A DNA stretch of 8,734 nucleotides from Paracoccaceae bacterium. GTDB taxonomy: Bacteria > Pseudomonadota > Alphaproteobacteria > Rhodobacterales > Rhodobacteraceae. Below the pieces are notes generated by a model that saw nothing but the letters and a program-made list of their open reading frames with translations, was not told the DNA's origin and ran no database searches. The stretch is from the NCBI GenBank assembly GCA_015487255.1, contig WFQA01000176.1:1-8734 (forward strand), given 5' to 3'. Made by a program: the position numbers and the translations under genes. This document shows, in pieces, positions 1-7,195 of the stretch (positions within the stretch are counted from its first letter, which is position 1; each line of letters opens with the position of its first letter).

Positions 1-840
1 CTGAAATCCGCCGCTATGCGGGTGGCGCGCCGCCTTGAGCAAACCCTGCCGCTTGAGGGCCGGATTGCCAGCGCGATGCGCTATGCCGCGCTTTCCAACG
101 GCAAGCGCCTCCGGGCGTTTCTGGTTTATGAAAGTGCGGCGCTTTTTGGCGCTTCGGGCGCGGATGATGCGGCGGCGGCGGTGGAATGCATCCATGCCTA
201 TTCGCTGGTGCATGACGACCTGCCGGCGATGGATGACGATGACCTGCGCCGGGGTAAACCAACACTGCACATCAAATGGGACGAGGCAACGGCGGTGCTG
301 GCTGGTGATGCGCTTCAGGCGCAAGCCTTTGATATTCTTTCAAAAATTGAAGTGAAATGCGCGGTGCGCCTCGCCCTGATCGGCAGCCTGGCCCGGGCTT
401 CTGGCGCTGAAGGCATGGTGCTCGGGCAGGATTATGACATCGCGGCCGAAAGCGCAGGCACCCCGCTGGATCTGGCCGAAATCACCCGTTTGCAGGCGCT
501 GAAAACCGGCGCGCTGATCAGGTGGTCTGCCGGGGCGGGGGCGCTTTTGGCCGGGGCTGACCCGGCCCCGTTGCACGCTTACGCCGATGCGCTGGGCAAT
601 GCTTTCCAGATCCGCGACGATATTCTGGATGTGATCGGCGACGAGGCGCAAACCGGAAAACGGGTGCAAAAAGATAAAGCCGCCGGCAAGGCAACTTTCG
701 TAACACTTTTGGGGTTAGATGCGGCCGAGGCGCGCGCACAATCACTTGTGAAACAGGCGATCACCGCGCTGGAGCCTTATGGTCCGCGCGCCAATAACTT
801 GCGCGCCGCCGCTGAATTTGCGATAACCAGAACGGTTTAA
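1..840 (+). CDS. ispA: Farnesyl diphosphate synthase (polyprenyl synthetase family), 5'-truncated by window edge
   Basis: This enzyme condenses isopentenyl diphosphate with dimethylallyl and geranyl diphosphate to make farnesyl diphosphate in the cytoplasm, feeding quinone, undecaprenyl and hopanoid or carotenoid synthesis. The reading frame is open from base 1. The first in-frame ATG (16) is probably internal, because roughly 10 residues of the usual N-terminus are missing. Counting from that ATG, the substrate-binding segment GKRLRAF is at about 29-35. The first aspartate-rich motif DDLPAMDDDD is at 67-76, with the two-residue insertion typical of bacterial FPP synthases. The second motif, DDILD, is at 201-205, followed by TGK and a KATFV segment. 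The residue five places before the first motif is Tyr62, as I recall for E. coli IspA, which fits a C15 product. The stop is 9 bases before the preferred dxs start, so the two are almost certainly co-transcribed. Function is confident; the true start lies outside the window. Confidence 0.95.
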   Translation: MKSAAMRVARRLEQTLPLEGRIASAMRYAALSNGKRLRAFLVYESAALFGASGADDAAAAVECIHAYSLVHDDLPAMDDDDLRRGKPTLHIKWDEATAVLAGDALQAQAFDILSKIEVKCAVRLALIGSLARASGAEGMVLGQDYDIAAESAGTPLDLAEITRLQALKTGALIRWSAGAGALLAGADPAPLHAYADALGNAFQIRDDILDVIGDEAQTGKRVQKDKAAGKATFVTLLGLDAAEARAQSLVKQAITALEPYGPRANNLRAAAEFAITRTV

Positions 841-843
841 GGA
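839..843 (+). promoter_or_regulatory. Ribosome binding site that favours the second dxs ATG
   Basis: AAGGA overlaps the ispA stop codon (TAA at 838-840). It lies directly against the ATG at 844 (no spacer), but 6 bases before the in-frame ATG at 850, a normal spacing. The overlap with the stop also suggests translational coupling of dxs to ispA. Confidence 0.6.
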
Positions 844-849
844 ATGGCC

Positions 850-2766
850 ATGAACACCCCGCTACTCGATACTATCACCAGCCCGGCTGATCTCAAAATG
901 CTCAGCAATGTTGAACTGCGCCAACTGGCGGATGAACTGCGCCACGAGACCATCTCGGCGGTTTCAAAAACCGGTGGCCATCTCGGGGCCGGGCTGGGGG
1001 TAGTGGAGCTGACCGTGGCGCTGCATGCCGTGTTTGACACCCCGCGCGACAAGCTGATCTGGGATGTCAGCCACCAATGCTATCCGCATAAGATCCTCAC
1101 CGGGCGGCGCGGGCAAATGGGCGGCCTGCGCATGGGCGGCGGCATTTCGGGCTTTACCAAACGCAGCGAAAGCGCCTATGACCCGTTTGGCGCCGGCCAT
1201 GCCGCCACCTCCATTTCTGCCGCCACCGGTTTTGTCGCCGCGCGCGCGCTGGGCGGCACCCCCGCGCACGGGCTGGGAGATGCGATCGCGGTAATTGGCG
1301 ATGGCTCCATCCCCGCCGGCATGGCCTTTGAGGGGCTGAACCACGCCGGAGACATGAAAAAACGGCTGTTTGTGGTGCTGAATGACAATGATATGTCGAT
1401 CGCGCCGCCGGTTGGGGCCTTGTCTGGCTATCTTTCCAAGCTTTATGCCGAGGCCCCGTTTCAGGAACTGAAATCCGCCGCCAAGGGCTTTGCCTCCCTG
1501 CTGCCGCCACCGTTGCAGGACGGGGCGCGCCGGGCCAAGGAGATGGTCAAATCCATGACCGTGGGCGGCACTTTGTTTGAGGAGCTGGGGTTTTCATATG
1601 TCGGGCCGATTGACGGCCATGACATGGAGCAGCTGTTAAGCGTGTTGCGCACTGTGCAGGCCCGGGCGGACGGGCCGGTGCTTATTCATGTGATCACCAA
1701 AAAGGGCAAGGGTTTTGCCCCGGCAGAAGGCTCGCCGGATCGGGGCCATGCGCGCGGCAAGTTTGATATTGCCACCGGCGAGCAGCAAAAACCCAGCAGT
1801 AATGCGCCGAGTTATACCAGCGTTTTTGCCAAGGCGCTGCTGGCCGAGGCCAAGGTGGATAGCAAGGTGGTGGGCATTACCGCCGCCATGCCCGACGGCA
1901 CCGGCATGGATATTTTTGCTAGGCATTACCCGACCCGGATGTTTGATGTCGGCATGGCCGAGCAGCACGGGGTGACCTTTTCCGCCGGCTTGGCAGCGGG
2001 CGGCATGAAGCCGTTTTGCGCGATTTATTCCACCTTTTTGCAGCGCGGCTATGATCAGGTGGCGCATGATGTTGCCATCCAGTCCCTGCCGGTGCGCTTT
2101 GCGATTGACCGCGCCGGGCTGGTCGGCGCGGATGGCCCGACCCATGCGGGCAGTTTTGACATTGCCTTTCTCAGCAATCTGCCGAATTTTGTGGTGATGG
2201 CCGCAGCGGACGAGGCGGAACTGATGCATATGGTGGCCACCGCGGCCAGTATAAATGACCGCCCCTCCGCCTTCCGGTTTCCGCGTGGCGAGGGCGAAGG
2301 CGTGGAGCTGCCCGCGCGCGGCGAGGTGCTGGAGATCGGCAAGGGGCGCATTGTGGCACAGGGCGCGCGGGTGGCGATCCTCTCTCTGGGCACGCGGCTG
2401 GCGGCATGTATGAAAGCCGCCGAAAACCTGCGCGCCAAGGGCATAACCCCAACCATAGCCGATGCCCGCTTTGCCAAACCGCTGGACCGGGCGCTGGTGC
2501 TGGAACTGGCGGCAGGGCACGAGGCGCTGATCACCATCGAGGAAGGCGCGGTTGGCGGTTTTGGCAGCCATGTGATGCAGCTTTTGAGCGATGAGGGGGT
2601 TTTTGACGCCGGGCTGAAATTCCGCGCGATGACCCTACCCGATGAATTTACCGCGCAGGACAGCCCGGCCAATATGTATAAAGCCGCCGGGCTGGATGCG
2701 GCGGCGATCGAGGCCAAAGTGCTGGAGGTGCTGGGCATTGCCAGCCTGCGGCGCGCCAAGGTTTAG
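850..2766 (+). CDS. dxs: 1-deoxy-D-xylulose-5-phosphate synthase
   Basis: This thiamine diphosphate-dependent enzyme joins pyruvate and glyceraldehyde 3-phosphate to give DXP, the first and usually flux-controlling step of the MEP isoprenoid pathway; it also supplies thiamine and pyridoxal synthesis. The product is 638 residues from ATG 850, the normal family length; ATG 844 would add two. Visible landmarks in 638-residue numbering: TGGHLGAGLG with the conserved His at about 44; the thiamine diphosphate/Mg motif GDGSIPAGMAFE from about 150, ending at LNDND (about 177-181); MAEQHGVTFSAG with the catalytic-type Glu at about 371; the arginine of STFLQRGYDQ at about 399; and GPTHAG with His at about 432. 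The C-terminal transketolase-type domain ends normally (ITIEEGAVGGFGS). Ile-Pro after GDGS differs slightly from the common Leu/Ile-Thr/Ser, but nothing essential is missing. It lies downstream of ispA and converges on the aminopeptidase gene. Confidence 0.97.
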   Translation: MNTPLLDTITSPADLKMLSNVELRQLADELRHETISAVSKTGGHLGAGLGVVELTVALHAVFDTPRDKLIWDVSHQCYPHKILTGRRGQMGGLRMGGGISGFTKRSESAYDPFGAGHAATSISAATGFVAARALGGTPAHGLGDAIAVIGDGSIPAGMAFEGLNHAGDMKKRLFVVLNDNDMSIAPPVGALSGYLSKLYAEAPFQELKSAAKGFASLLPPPLQDGARRAKEMVKSMTVGGTLFEELGFSYVGPIDGHDMEQLLSVLRTVQARADGPVLIHVITKKGKGFAPAEGSPDRGHARGKFDIATGEQQKPSSNAPSYTSVFAKALLAEAKVDSKVVGITAAMPDGTGMDIFARHYPTRMFDVGMAEQHGVTFSAGLAAGGMKPFCAIYSTFLQRGYDQVAHDVAIQSLPVRFAIDRAGLVGADGPTHAGSFDIAFLSNLPNFVVMAAADEAELMHMVATAASINDRPSAFRFPRGEGEGVELPARGEVLEIGKGRIVAQGARVAILSLGTRLAACMKAAENLRAKGITPTIADARFAKPLDRALVLELAAGHEALITIEEGAVGGFGSHVMQLLSDEGVFDAGLKFRAMTLPDEFTAQDSPANMYKAAGLDAAAIEAKVLEVLGIASLRRAKV

Positions 2767-2767
2767 A

Positions 2768-2873
2768 GCGTTTTGCGTTTTATCTGAACCACCTGTCGGT
2801 TTTACCATTGAGGCAGTGATTGTGAAACAATCGCGTTCAATGGTAAAACCGATTCAAATCAAACGCAAAACGC
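2768..2873. repeat. Long imperfect palindrome filling the convergent intergenic gap (candidate dispersed or MITE-like repeat)
   Basis: The outer arms are 13 bases and perfectly complementary: GCGTTTTGCGTTT at 2768-2780 and its complement at 2861-2873. Next comes a weaker stretch (ATCTGAA at 2782-2788 against TTCAAAT at 2853-2859, one mismatch), with six extra bases on the left side. Inside it are 15-base perfect arms (CGGTTTTACCATTGA at 2797-2811, complement at 2837-2851). A terminal hairpin pairs GATTGT (2818-2823) with ACAATC (2827-2832) around a GAA loop. The element starts two bases after the dxs stop and ends two bases before the aminopeptidase stop on the other strand. It may slow or end transcription from both sides, but there is no classic U-tract, so that role is inference. 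No second copy is in the window. Confidence 0.85.
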
Positions 2874-2874
2874 C

Positions 2875-4257
2875 TTAGCCAAAGATTTCCTCGATCACCG
2901 CAAGCATGGCCCTTGTGCCCTGTGCCGCGCCGCCTTTTGGGCGGGCCGGACGGGCCTCTGGCACCCAGCCGTAAAGATCAAAATGCACAAACCGGCGGGC
3001 GTTTTCCACAAAGCGGCGCAAAAACAGCGCGGCGGTGACCGAACCGGCCATGCCGCCTTTTGGGGCGTTGTCGAGATCCGCAATGCCCGGCTCGATCTGG
3101 CGCTCGTAGCCCGGCCAGAACGGCATGCGCCAGAGCGGGTCTGCCTCGCGCTTGGCCGCGCGGGCAATCTGGTGGGCCAGGCTGCCATCATCGGTGTAAA
3201 AAGGCGGCAGGTCGGCCCCGAGCGCCACCCGCGCCGCGCCGGTCAGGGTGGCCATGCAGATCAGCAGATCGGGGGAGTCCTCATCCGCCAGCGCCAGCGC
3301 ATCGGCGAGCACAAGCCGGCCCTCGGCATCGGTATTGTTGTTTTCCACCGTCAGCCCCTTGCGGGAGGGCAGGATATCGCCGGGGCGGAAGGCATTGGCG
3401 GAAATGGCGTTTTCCACCGCCGGCACCAGCACCCGCAACCGCAGCGGCAGGCCAAGGCTCATGATCATATGCGCCAGCCCCAGCACATTGGCCGCGCCGC
3501 CCATGTCTTTTTTCATCAGCCCCATCGAGGCCCCGGGCTTGATATTCAGCCCGCCGGTATCAAAGCACACCCCCTTGCCAACCAGTGTCAGCCTGGGGGC
3601 ATCGGGCGCGCCCCAGATCATATCGAGCAGGCGCGGCGCCTGCGCGGCGGCGCGGCCAACCGTATGGATCAGCGGCAGGTTTTCTTGTAGCAGATCATTG
3701 CCGGTAATCGCCGAGGCCTTGGCCCCGTGCTGTTTGGCCAGCGCAAAAAAGCTGGCCTCAAGCGCCTGAGGCCCCATATCATTGGCCGGGGTGTTGATCA
3801 GGTCGCGGGTCAGAAAACTGGCCTCTGCCTCCAGCTCCAATCGCGTGGCATCCAGCCCCGGCGGGCAGATGAGGCGGGCGGATTGGCCGGGTTGTTCCTT
3901 ATATTTATCAAAGCGGTAGCTGGCAAGCAGCCAGGCAAGGGCGGCCTCTTTTAGCTCATTTGGCTTAAGACCGCTCTCAATCCGGTAATCGCCTTCGGGC
4001 AGCTTGGCGGCTATGCCGGCAAAATGAAACCAGCCGCGTTGCCGTGCGGTCAAATCCCCCCAGCCTGCCAGCACTGTGCGCAGGCTGCCATCCGCTGCCG
4101 GTATCAGCGCCACCTGCCCGAGCTTGGCGGCAAAGCCCCCGGTTTCAACCCATCTGCGGGCCGGGGCATCAAGCTGGCGCAGGGCTTGCGCCAGCGCGCT
4201 TTGCTCAATCACATGGATCGGGATGGATTTTTCAGCGGTGGAAAATCGCGGCTGCAT
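2875..4257 (-). CDS. Leucyl aminopeptidase family protein (peptidase family M17)
   Basis: This is a cytosolic two-metal exopeptidase that removes N-terminal residues, probably in peptide turnover; exact specificity cannot be read from sequence. It is 460 residues from the ATG at 4257, preceded by GAGAGG at a 6-base spacing. The catalytic domain is complete. Ligand positions are K228 and D233 (VGKGVCFDTGG), D251 (KKDMGGAA), and D310 and E312 (NTDAEGR), with catalytic K240 and R314. Their spacing (+5, +12, +23, +82, +84, +86 from the first Lys) matches what I recall for E. coli PepA. The N-terminal domain (about 1-150) is shorter and divergent, as in the alphaproteobacterial branch of M17, so I do not assign pepA or pepB. 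It lies 58 bases downstream of the small helical gene on the same strand and may share its transcript. Its stop abuts the palindromic element. Confidence 0.93.
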   Translation of the reverse strand: MQPRFSTAEKSIPIHVIEQSALAQALRQLDAPARRWVETGGFAAKLGQVALIPAADGSLRTVLAGWGDLTARQRGWFHFAGIAAKLPEGDYRIESGLKPNELKEAALAWLLASYRFDKYKEQPGQSARLICPPGLDATRLELEAEASFLTRDLINTPANDMGPQALEASFFALAKQHGAKASAITGNDLLQENLPLIHTVGRAAAQAPRLLDMIWGAPDAPRLTLVGKGVCFDTGGLNIKPGASMGLMKKDMGGAANVLGLAHMIMSLGLPLRLRVLVPAVENAISANAFRPGDILPSRKGLTVENNNTDAEGRLVLADALALADEDSPDLLICMATLTGAARVALGADLPPFYTDDGSLAHQIARAAKREADPLWRMPFWPGYERQIEPGIADLDNAPKGGMAGSVTAALFLRRFVENARRFVHFDLYGWVPEARPARPKGGAAQGTRAMLAVIEEIFG

Positions 4258-4263
4258 CGAAGA

Positions 4264-4269
4264 CCTCTC
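4264..4269 (-). promoter_or_regulatory. Ribosome binding site fixing the M17 aminopeptidase start
   Basis: GAGAGG on the minus strand lies 6 bases before the ATG at 4257. The open frame continues to an ATG at 4389, but that extension overlaps the upstream gene's 3' end and is basic and low in family resemblance, so this site decides the start. Confidence 0.6.
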
Positions 4270-4315
4270 GGTGGTTTTTCGAAATCTTGCGCCTGCGCCA
4301 GCAAATTGCAAGCGA

Positions 4316-4696
4316 TTAAGGCGCTTGCGCGTCAAATTCGATAACGCTGAACAGCGAGCGCTCGGCCATGCGGGCCAGCCGCACCGCAACCGCCGAGAGG
4401 CTGGTATACTCGCCGCGCCGGGCGCAATCCTGCGCTGCTGCCGCCACGCCGGAAACCCCGGCCAGCCCGATCTGCCTTGCGATCACCCCGATTTTGGCGC
4501 TTTGCCGCTCGGCCTGCTCGAACTCGCGGGCGCGCGCGCTGTTCATCAGGCTGGTGATCTTTTCGGTCAGCGAAAAAACCACATCCTCCACGATCTCCTG
4601 ATAGCGCTGCGGCCCGGCAGAGGCACGTAGCGCGCCAACGATTTCAAAATCCACATAGCCCTGCTCGGCTACTGTGAGGTGAAACACCTGTTCCAT
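4316..4696 (-). CDS. Small all-helical protein of unknown function, possibly degenerate HPt-like
   Basis: This 126-residue protein starts at ATG 4696, with GGGAG seven bases upstream; the longer frame from 4759 lacks such a site. It has no signal peptide or membrane segment, so it is probably cytoplasmic. The sequence reads as a helical bundle: helices at about 14-27, 29-57, 59-76, 78-93 and 97-117. The stretch around 67-91 (SAKIGVIARQIGLAGVSGVA) has the hydrophobic and glycine rhythm of a histidine phosphotransfer (HPt) domain, but the position where the phospho-accepting His would fall is Ala68. If the fold is right, it could not relay phosphate in the usual way. I do not recognise a named family; HPt-like is inference from pattern. 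It precedes the M17 peptidase gene by 58 bases, and a CtrA-type box lies about 100 bases upstream. It looks like a real gene because of its start signal, its codon use and the absence of a competing gene. Confidence 0.75.
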   Translation of the reverse strand: MEQVFHLTVAEQGYVDFEIVGALRASAGPQRYQEIVEDVVFSLTEKITSLMNSARAREFEQAERQSAKIGVIARQIGLAGVSGVAAAAQDCARRGEYTSLSAVAVRLARMAERSLFSVIEFDAQAP

Positions 4697-4737
4697 CCCG
4701 ATACTCCCTTTAAACCCAGTTGTGAGGCTAGGGGGAA

Positions 4738-4751
4738 GTTTTGAACAAAAC
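4738..4751. promoter_or_regulatory. Short inverted repeat upstream of the small helical gene
   Basis: GTTTTG-AA-CAAAAC is a 6-2-6 inverted repeat about 42 bases before the ATG at 4696. It could be an operator or chance; no matching regulator gene is in the window. Confidence 0.3.
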
Positions 4752-4792
4752 CTTAGCAAGGGCCAGACCGGGGGTGGTTTTTGTCACCACCC

Positions 4793-4808
4793 TTAATCGG
4801 GGGTTAAC
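4793..4808. promoter_or_regulatory. Candidate CtrA binding site (TTAA-N7-TTAAC)
   Basis: The plus strand reads TTAA (4793-4796), seven bases, then TTAAC (4804-4808), an exact match to the alphaproteobacterial CtrA consensus. It lies 97 bases upstream of the ATG at 4696 and just beyond the terminator of the TRAP operon, so the small helical gene (and perhaps the aminopeptidase) is the natural target. The match is seen directly; binding is inference. A single such motif can occur by chance, though less often in GC-rich DNA. Confidence 0.5.
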
Positions 4809-4817
4809 GCCATCCAT

Positions 4818-4849
4818 AAAAAAGGGTGCGCGACCAAAGCCGCGCACCC
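4818..4849 (-). terminator. Rho-independent terminator of the TRAP operon
   Basis: On the minus strand a perfect 9-base-pair stem (GGGTGCGCG at 4824-4832 pairing with CGCGCACCC at 4841-4849) with an 8-base loop is followed directly by six Ts (4818-4823). It lies about 40 bases after the dctM stop. There is no T-tract on the plus side, so it acts in one direction. Confidence 0.9.
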
Positions 4850-4890
4850 CTCCCCGGGAGGTATTTAACCGCGCCTATAGCGTTTCGGCG

Positions 4891-6339
4891 TTAATTTGCA
4901 TAGGCAACAGCGGGTAGCCATGTGGTCAGCGTTGGCCAGAAAAAAACGATCAGCAAGCCGATGAGCTGCAGGATCACAAAAGGAATAACCCCTTTATAGA
5001 TGTGGAGCAGGCTGATTTCGGGCGGGCAGACGCCTTTCAGGTAAAATAGCGCAAAGCCCACCGGCGGGGTCAGGAAGGATGTTTGCAGCGTCACCGCCAC
5101 CAATATCGCAAACCAGACCACCGAAGGGTTATCAACCACGCCGTAACCCTCAACCGGGATATTCAGCCCGATCACCACCGGCAGCATCAAAGGCATGATG
5201 ATCAGGGTGATCTCGATCCAGTCGAGCAAAAAGCCCAGCAGGAAGATGATGAACAGGATGAAACCGATCACCATATAGGGGTTTTCAAACGAGCCAAGCA
5301 CCATGTTTTCGATGATTTCATCACCACCATAGCGGCGCAACACCAGCGCAAAGAAATTGGCGGCGATGAAGATACCCACGATATAACCGGCGGTATTCAG
5401 GGTTTGGCGCATCACATCCTTGAAAACCTTGAGGTTCAGCTTGCGGGCCGCGATCGCCAGAAATGTCGCCCCCATGGCCCCGAGGCCGGAAGCCTCTGTC
5501 GGGGTGGCAAGGCCGAAAAAGATCGAGCCAAGCACCAGAATGATCAGCCCCATCGGTGGCACAACGGATTTTGCCACCTCCAGCACGATCGCCATGGTCA
5601 CCGGCTCGTGGTCATCCGGGATCGGCATGGATTTGGGCGAGATGATGCCGTAAATCACGATATAGAGGATATAAAGCCCGCCAAGCAAAAGCCCCGGGAA
5701 CAGCGCCCCCATGAACAGATCACCCAGGCTGATGGCCAGTTGGTCAGACATGATAACCAGCATGATCGAAGGCGGGATCAAAATGCCAAGCGTGCCGGAT
5801 GCGGCGATGGTGCCGGTGGCAATGGGCTTGGCGTAGCCCTGCTTCATCATTGCCGGAATGCCCATCACCCCGAGCAGCACAACAGATGCGCCGATCACCC
5901 CGGTAGAGGCGGCCAGAATGATGCCGATCAGCATGACCGAGAGCGCCAGCCCGCCTTTGAGCGCGCCAAACAGCACCTGCATGGATTTCATCATCTTTTG
6001 CGCCACACCGGATTGATCCAGCATCAGGCCCATATAGATAAACATCGGCAAGGCCACCAGCACCGGGTTTTTGATGATGCCACCAAAGAAACGCCCGGCA
6101 TTGACCGAAAGCTTGTTATAGGTGATGCCGGTGCGGTCAAACTCGATATATTCGTTGATGGCCTGGCGGTTTGCATCCAGCACAAACTCGCCGATCAGCA
6201 CAAAGAGCAGGCTTACCCCGACCAGCGCATAAACCACCGGAATGCCGCGAAACAGCATAATGATAAAAACAAGCGACATGGCCAGAACCATCCATTGGTT
6301 CAGGTCCATCAACCCGCTCATGAGGGATAGGATTTCCAT
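4891..6339 (-). CDS. TRAP transporter large permease (DctM family, FcbT3-like)
   Basis: This is the main membrane subunit of a tripartite ATP-independent periplasmic transporter, carrying the substrate across the inner membrane with a cation gradient. It is 482 residues from the ATG at 6339. Hydrophobic segments run through nearly the whole length (about 12 or more). Family signatures include SGTLGILIPPS (about 181-191), ATPTEASGLGA (about 278-288) and TPPVGFALFYLKGV (about 424-437). A polar loop at about 52-85 between the first helices resembles the mannitol/chloroaromatic (COG4664, FcbT3) branch. The start is one base after the dctQ stop. No good ribosome binding site precedes it, so translation is probably coupled to dctQ. 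An in-frame extension to 6417 overlaps dctQ in another frame and is rejected. The gene is last in dctP-dctQ-dctM and is followed by a strong terminator. Confidence 0.94.
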   Translation of the reverse strand: MEILSLMSGLMDLNQWMVLAMSLVFIIMLFRGIPVVYALVGVSLLFVLIGEFVLDANRQAINEYIEFDRTGITYNKLSVNAGRFFGGIIKNPVLVALPMFIYMGLMLDQSGVAQKMMKSMQVLFGALKGGLALSVMLIGIILAASTGVIGASVVLLGVMGIPAMMKQGYAKPIATGTIAASGTLGILIPPSIMLVIMSDQLAISLGDLFMGALFPGLLLGGLYILYIVIYGIISPKSMPIPDDHEPVTMAIVLEVAKSVVPPMGLIILVLGSIFFGLATPTEASGLGAMGATFLAIAARKLNLKVFKDVMRQTLNTAGYIVGIFIAANFFALVLRRYGGDEIIENMVLGSFENPYMVIGFILFIIFLLGFLLDWIEITLIIMPLMLPVVIGLNIPVEGYGVVDNPSVVWFAILVAVTLQTSFLTPPVGFALFYLKGVCPPEISLLHIYKGVIPFVILQLIGLLIVFFWPTLTTWLPAVAYAN

Positions 6340-6340
6340 A

Positions 6341-7129
6341 TCAGGAGGCTTTCGTTTGGCGGCGTTTGCCCAGCACAAGGCTGGCAACGGCAATAATGAT
6401 AACAATAGCCAGACCATACCACATGCTTGGCTCCAGCAGCGGCTCGCGGCCGATGCGGCGCGGGTTTAGCTCGGGGTTGGTAAAGCGCACTACCCACCAC
6501 AAGGAATAATACACCATCCGTTCGGCAAGGAACCACACACCGGGAAATGCGGCGATAATCAGGCTCCAGAGCGCCGGCTTGCGCAGCACGGCAAGATTGC
6601 GGTGCAAAGCGGCAAAAGTCGCGATGATCGCGGCAATGAACAAAAGCGGTATCAGCCCTTTCAGGATGTATAGCCCGTGCAGCCCGTTGGGGCTGTCAGA
6701 GCCTTCGCGGGCGATAAATGACGCATAGGCATAATGGGTCAGGATATCGGTCATCAATACCAGAAACGGCAACAGGCACCAGCCAAGGGCCACCAGCTCG
6801 ATCCGGGCTTTTTTGCGGGGGGAATAGCCATCATGCAGGATATCCACCCGCACATGGCTGTCGGTGGTGATGGCATAGCCAAAACCGGTGAGCAGGGCTG
6901 CACCATACATCCACCATTGCGCATCATCGAGCCAGGCCTGGTTAAAGCCGAATTTACGCATGAAAACCTGCGCCACAATCGCCACCATCAGTATCGGAAA
7001 CAGCCAGGCGGCGATATTTCCGAGATTGATCATCAACCGGTCACCCCACAGGTGCGATTCCCGGTTGCGGTCACCGGGATCCGAAATCTCGGTCACGTGA
7101 TCTATGGTGTCTGTATTTATCTCCGACAT
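6341..7129 (-). CDS. TRAP transporter small permease (DctQ family, FcbT2-like, extended)
   Basis: This is the small membrane subunit, which pairs with the large permease and helps dock the periplasmic binding protein. At 262 residues it is longer than the usual four-helix DctQ (roughly 160-200). Hydrophobic segments fall at about 36-56, 72-90, 110-130, 154-176, 185-210 and 236-254, suggesting six membrane passes. The DctQ core shows in VFMRKFG (about 55-61), the WLDDAQWWMYGAALLTGFGYA stretch (about 66-86) and the HVRVDIL motif (92-98). A polar N-terminal tail of about 30 residues precedes the first helix. GGGAGG lies about 7 bases before the ATG at 7129, supporting the start. It follows dctP after 66 bases containing a stem-loop and runs into dctM with a 1-base gap. 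Length and extra helices match what I recall of the COG4665 branch. Confidence 0.9.
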   Translation of the reverse strand: MSEINTDTIDHVTEISDPGDRNRESHLWGDRLMINLGNIAAWLFPILMVAIVAQVFMRKFGFNQAWLDDAQWWMYGAALLTGFGYAITTDSHVRVDILHDGYSPRKKARIELVALGWCLLPFLVLMTDILTHYAYASFIAREGSDSPNGLHGLYILKGLIPLLFIAAIIATFAALHRNLAVLRKPALWSLIIAAFPGVWFLAERMVYYSLWWVVRFTNPELNPRRIGREPLLEPSMWYGLAIVIIIAVASLVLGKRRQTKAS

Positions 7130-7154
7130 CCGGAGCCCTCCCCATTAAATAAGT

Positions 7155-7177
7155 GGCGGCCGCGCAAAACGGCCGCC
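7155..7177 (-). other. Stem-loop between dctP and dctQ
   Basis: GGCGGCCG (7155-7162) and CGGCCGCC (7170-7177) form a perfect 8-base-pair stem with a 7-base loop in the 66-base dctP-dctQ gap. On the minus strand it is followed by ACTTATTTAAT, only partly T-rich. It may protect the dctP message from 3' decay or end some transcripts, giving more binding protein than permease. Structure is seen; role is inference. Confidence 0.6.
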
Positions 7178-7195
7178 CCCCTGTATTTTTACCAC

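Noticed and set aside
1636..2571. A 311-codon open frame antisense to dxs
   Set aside because: It lies entirely inside a well-supported dxs and shows no family features or start signal.
4258..4389. N-terminal extension of the aminopeptidase to the ATG at 4389
   Set aside because: The added residues overlap the upstream gene and do not look like the family, and a good ribosome binding site supports the ATG at 4257.
4772..4792. Hairpin GGGTGGT/ACCACCC considered as a second terminator
   Set aside because: It is a real 7-base-pair inverted repeat, but it has no T-run on either strand and lies within the probable promoter or leader of the small helical gene.
5083..6330. A 415-codon open frame on the plus strand across dctM
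   Set aside because: It is antisense to a clear DctM gene. The translation is packed with His, Gln, Asp and Arg, has no recognisable domain, and is a product of codon bias on the other strand.
6340..6417. N-terminal extension of dctM to the ATG at 6417
   Set aside because: The extension is a shadow of the dctQ 3' end in another frame. The ATG at 6339, directly after the dctQ stop, gives the normal family N-terminus.
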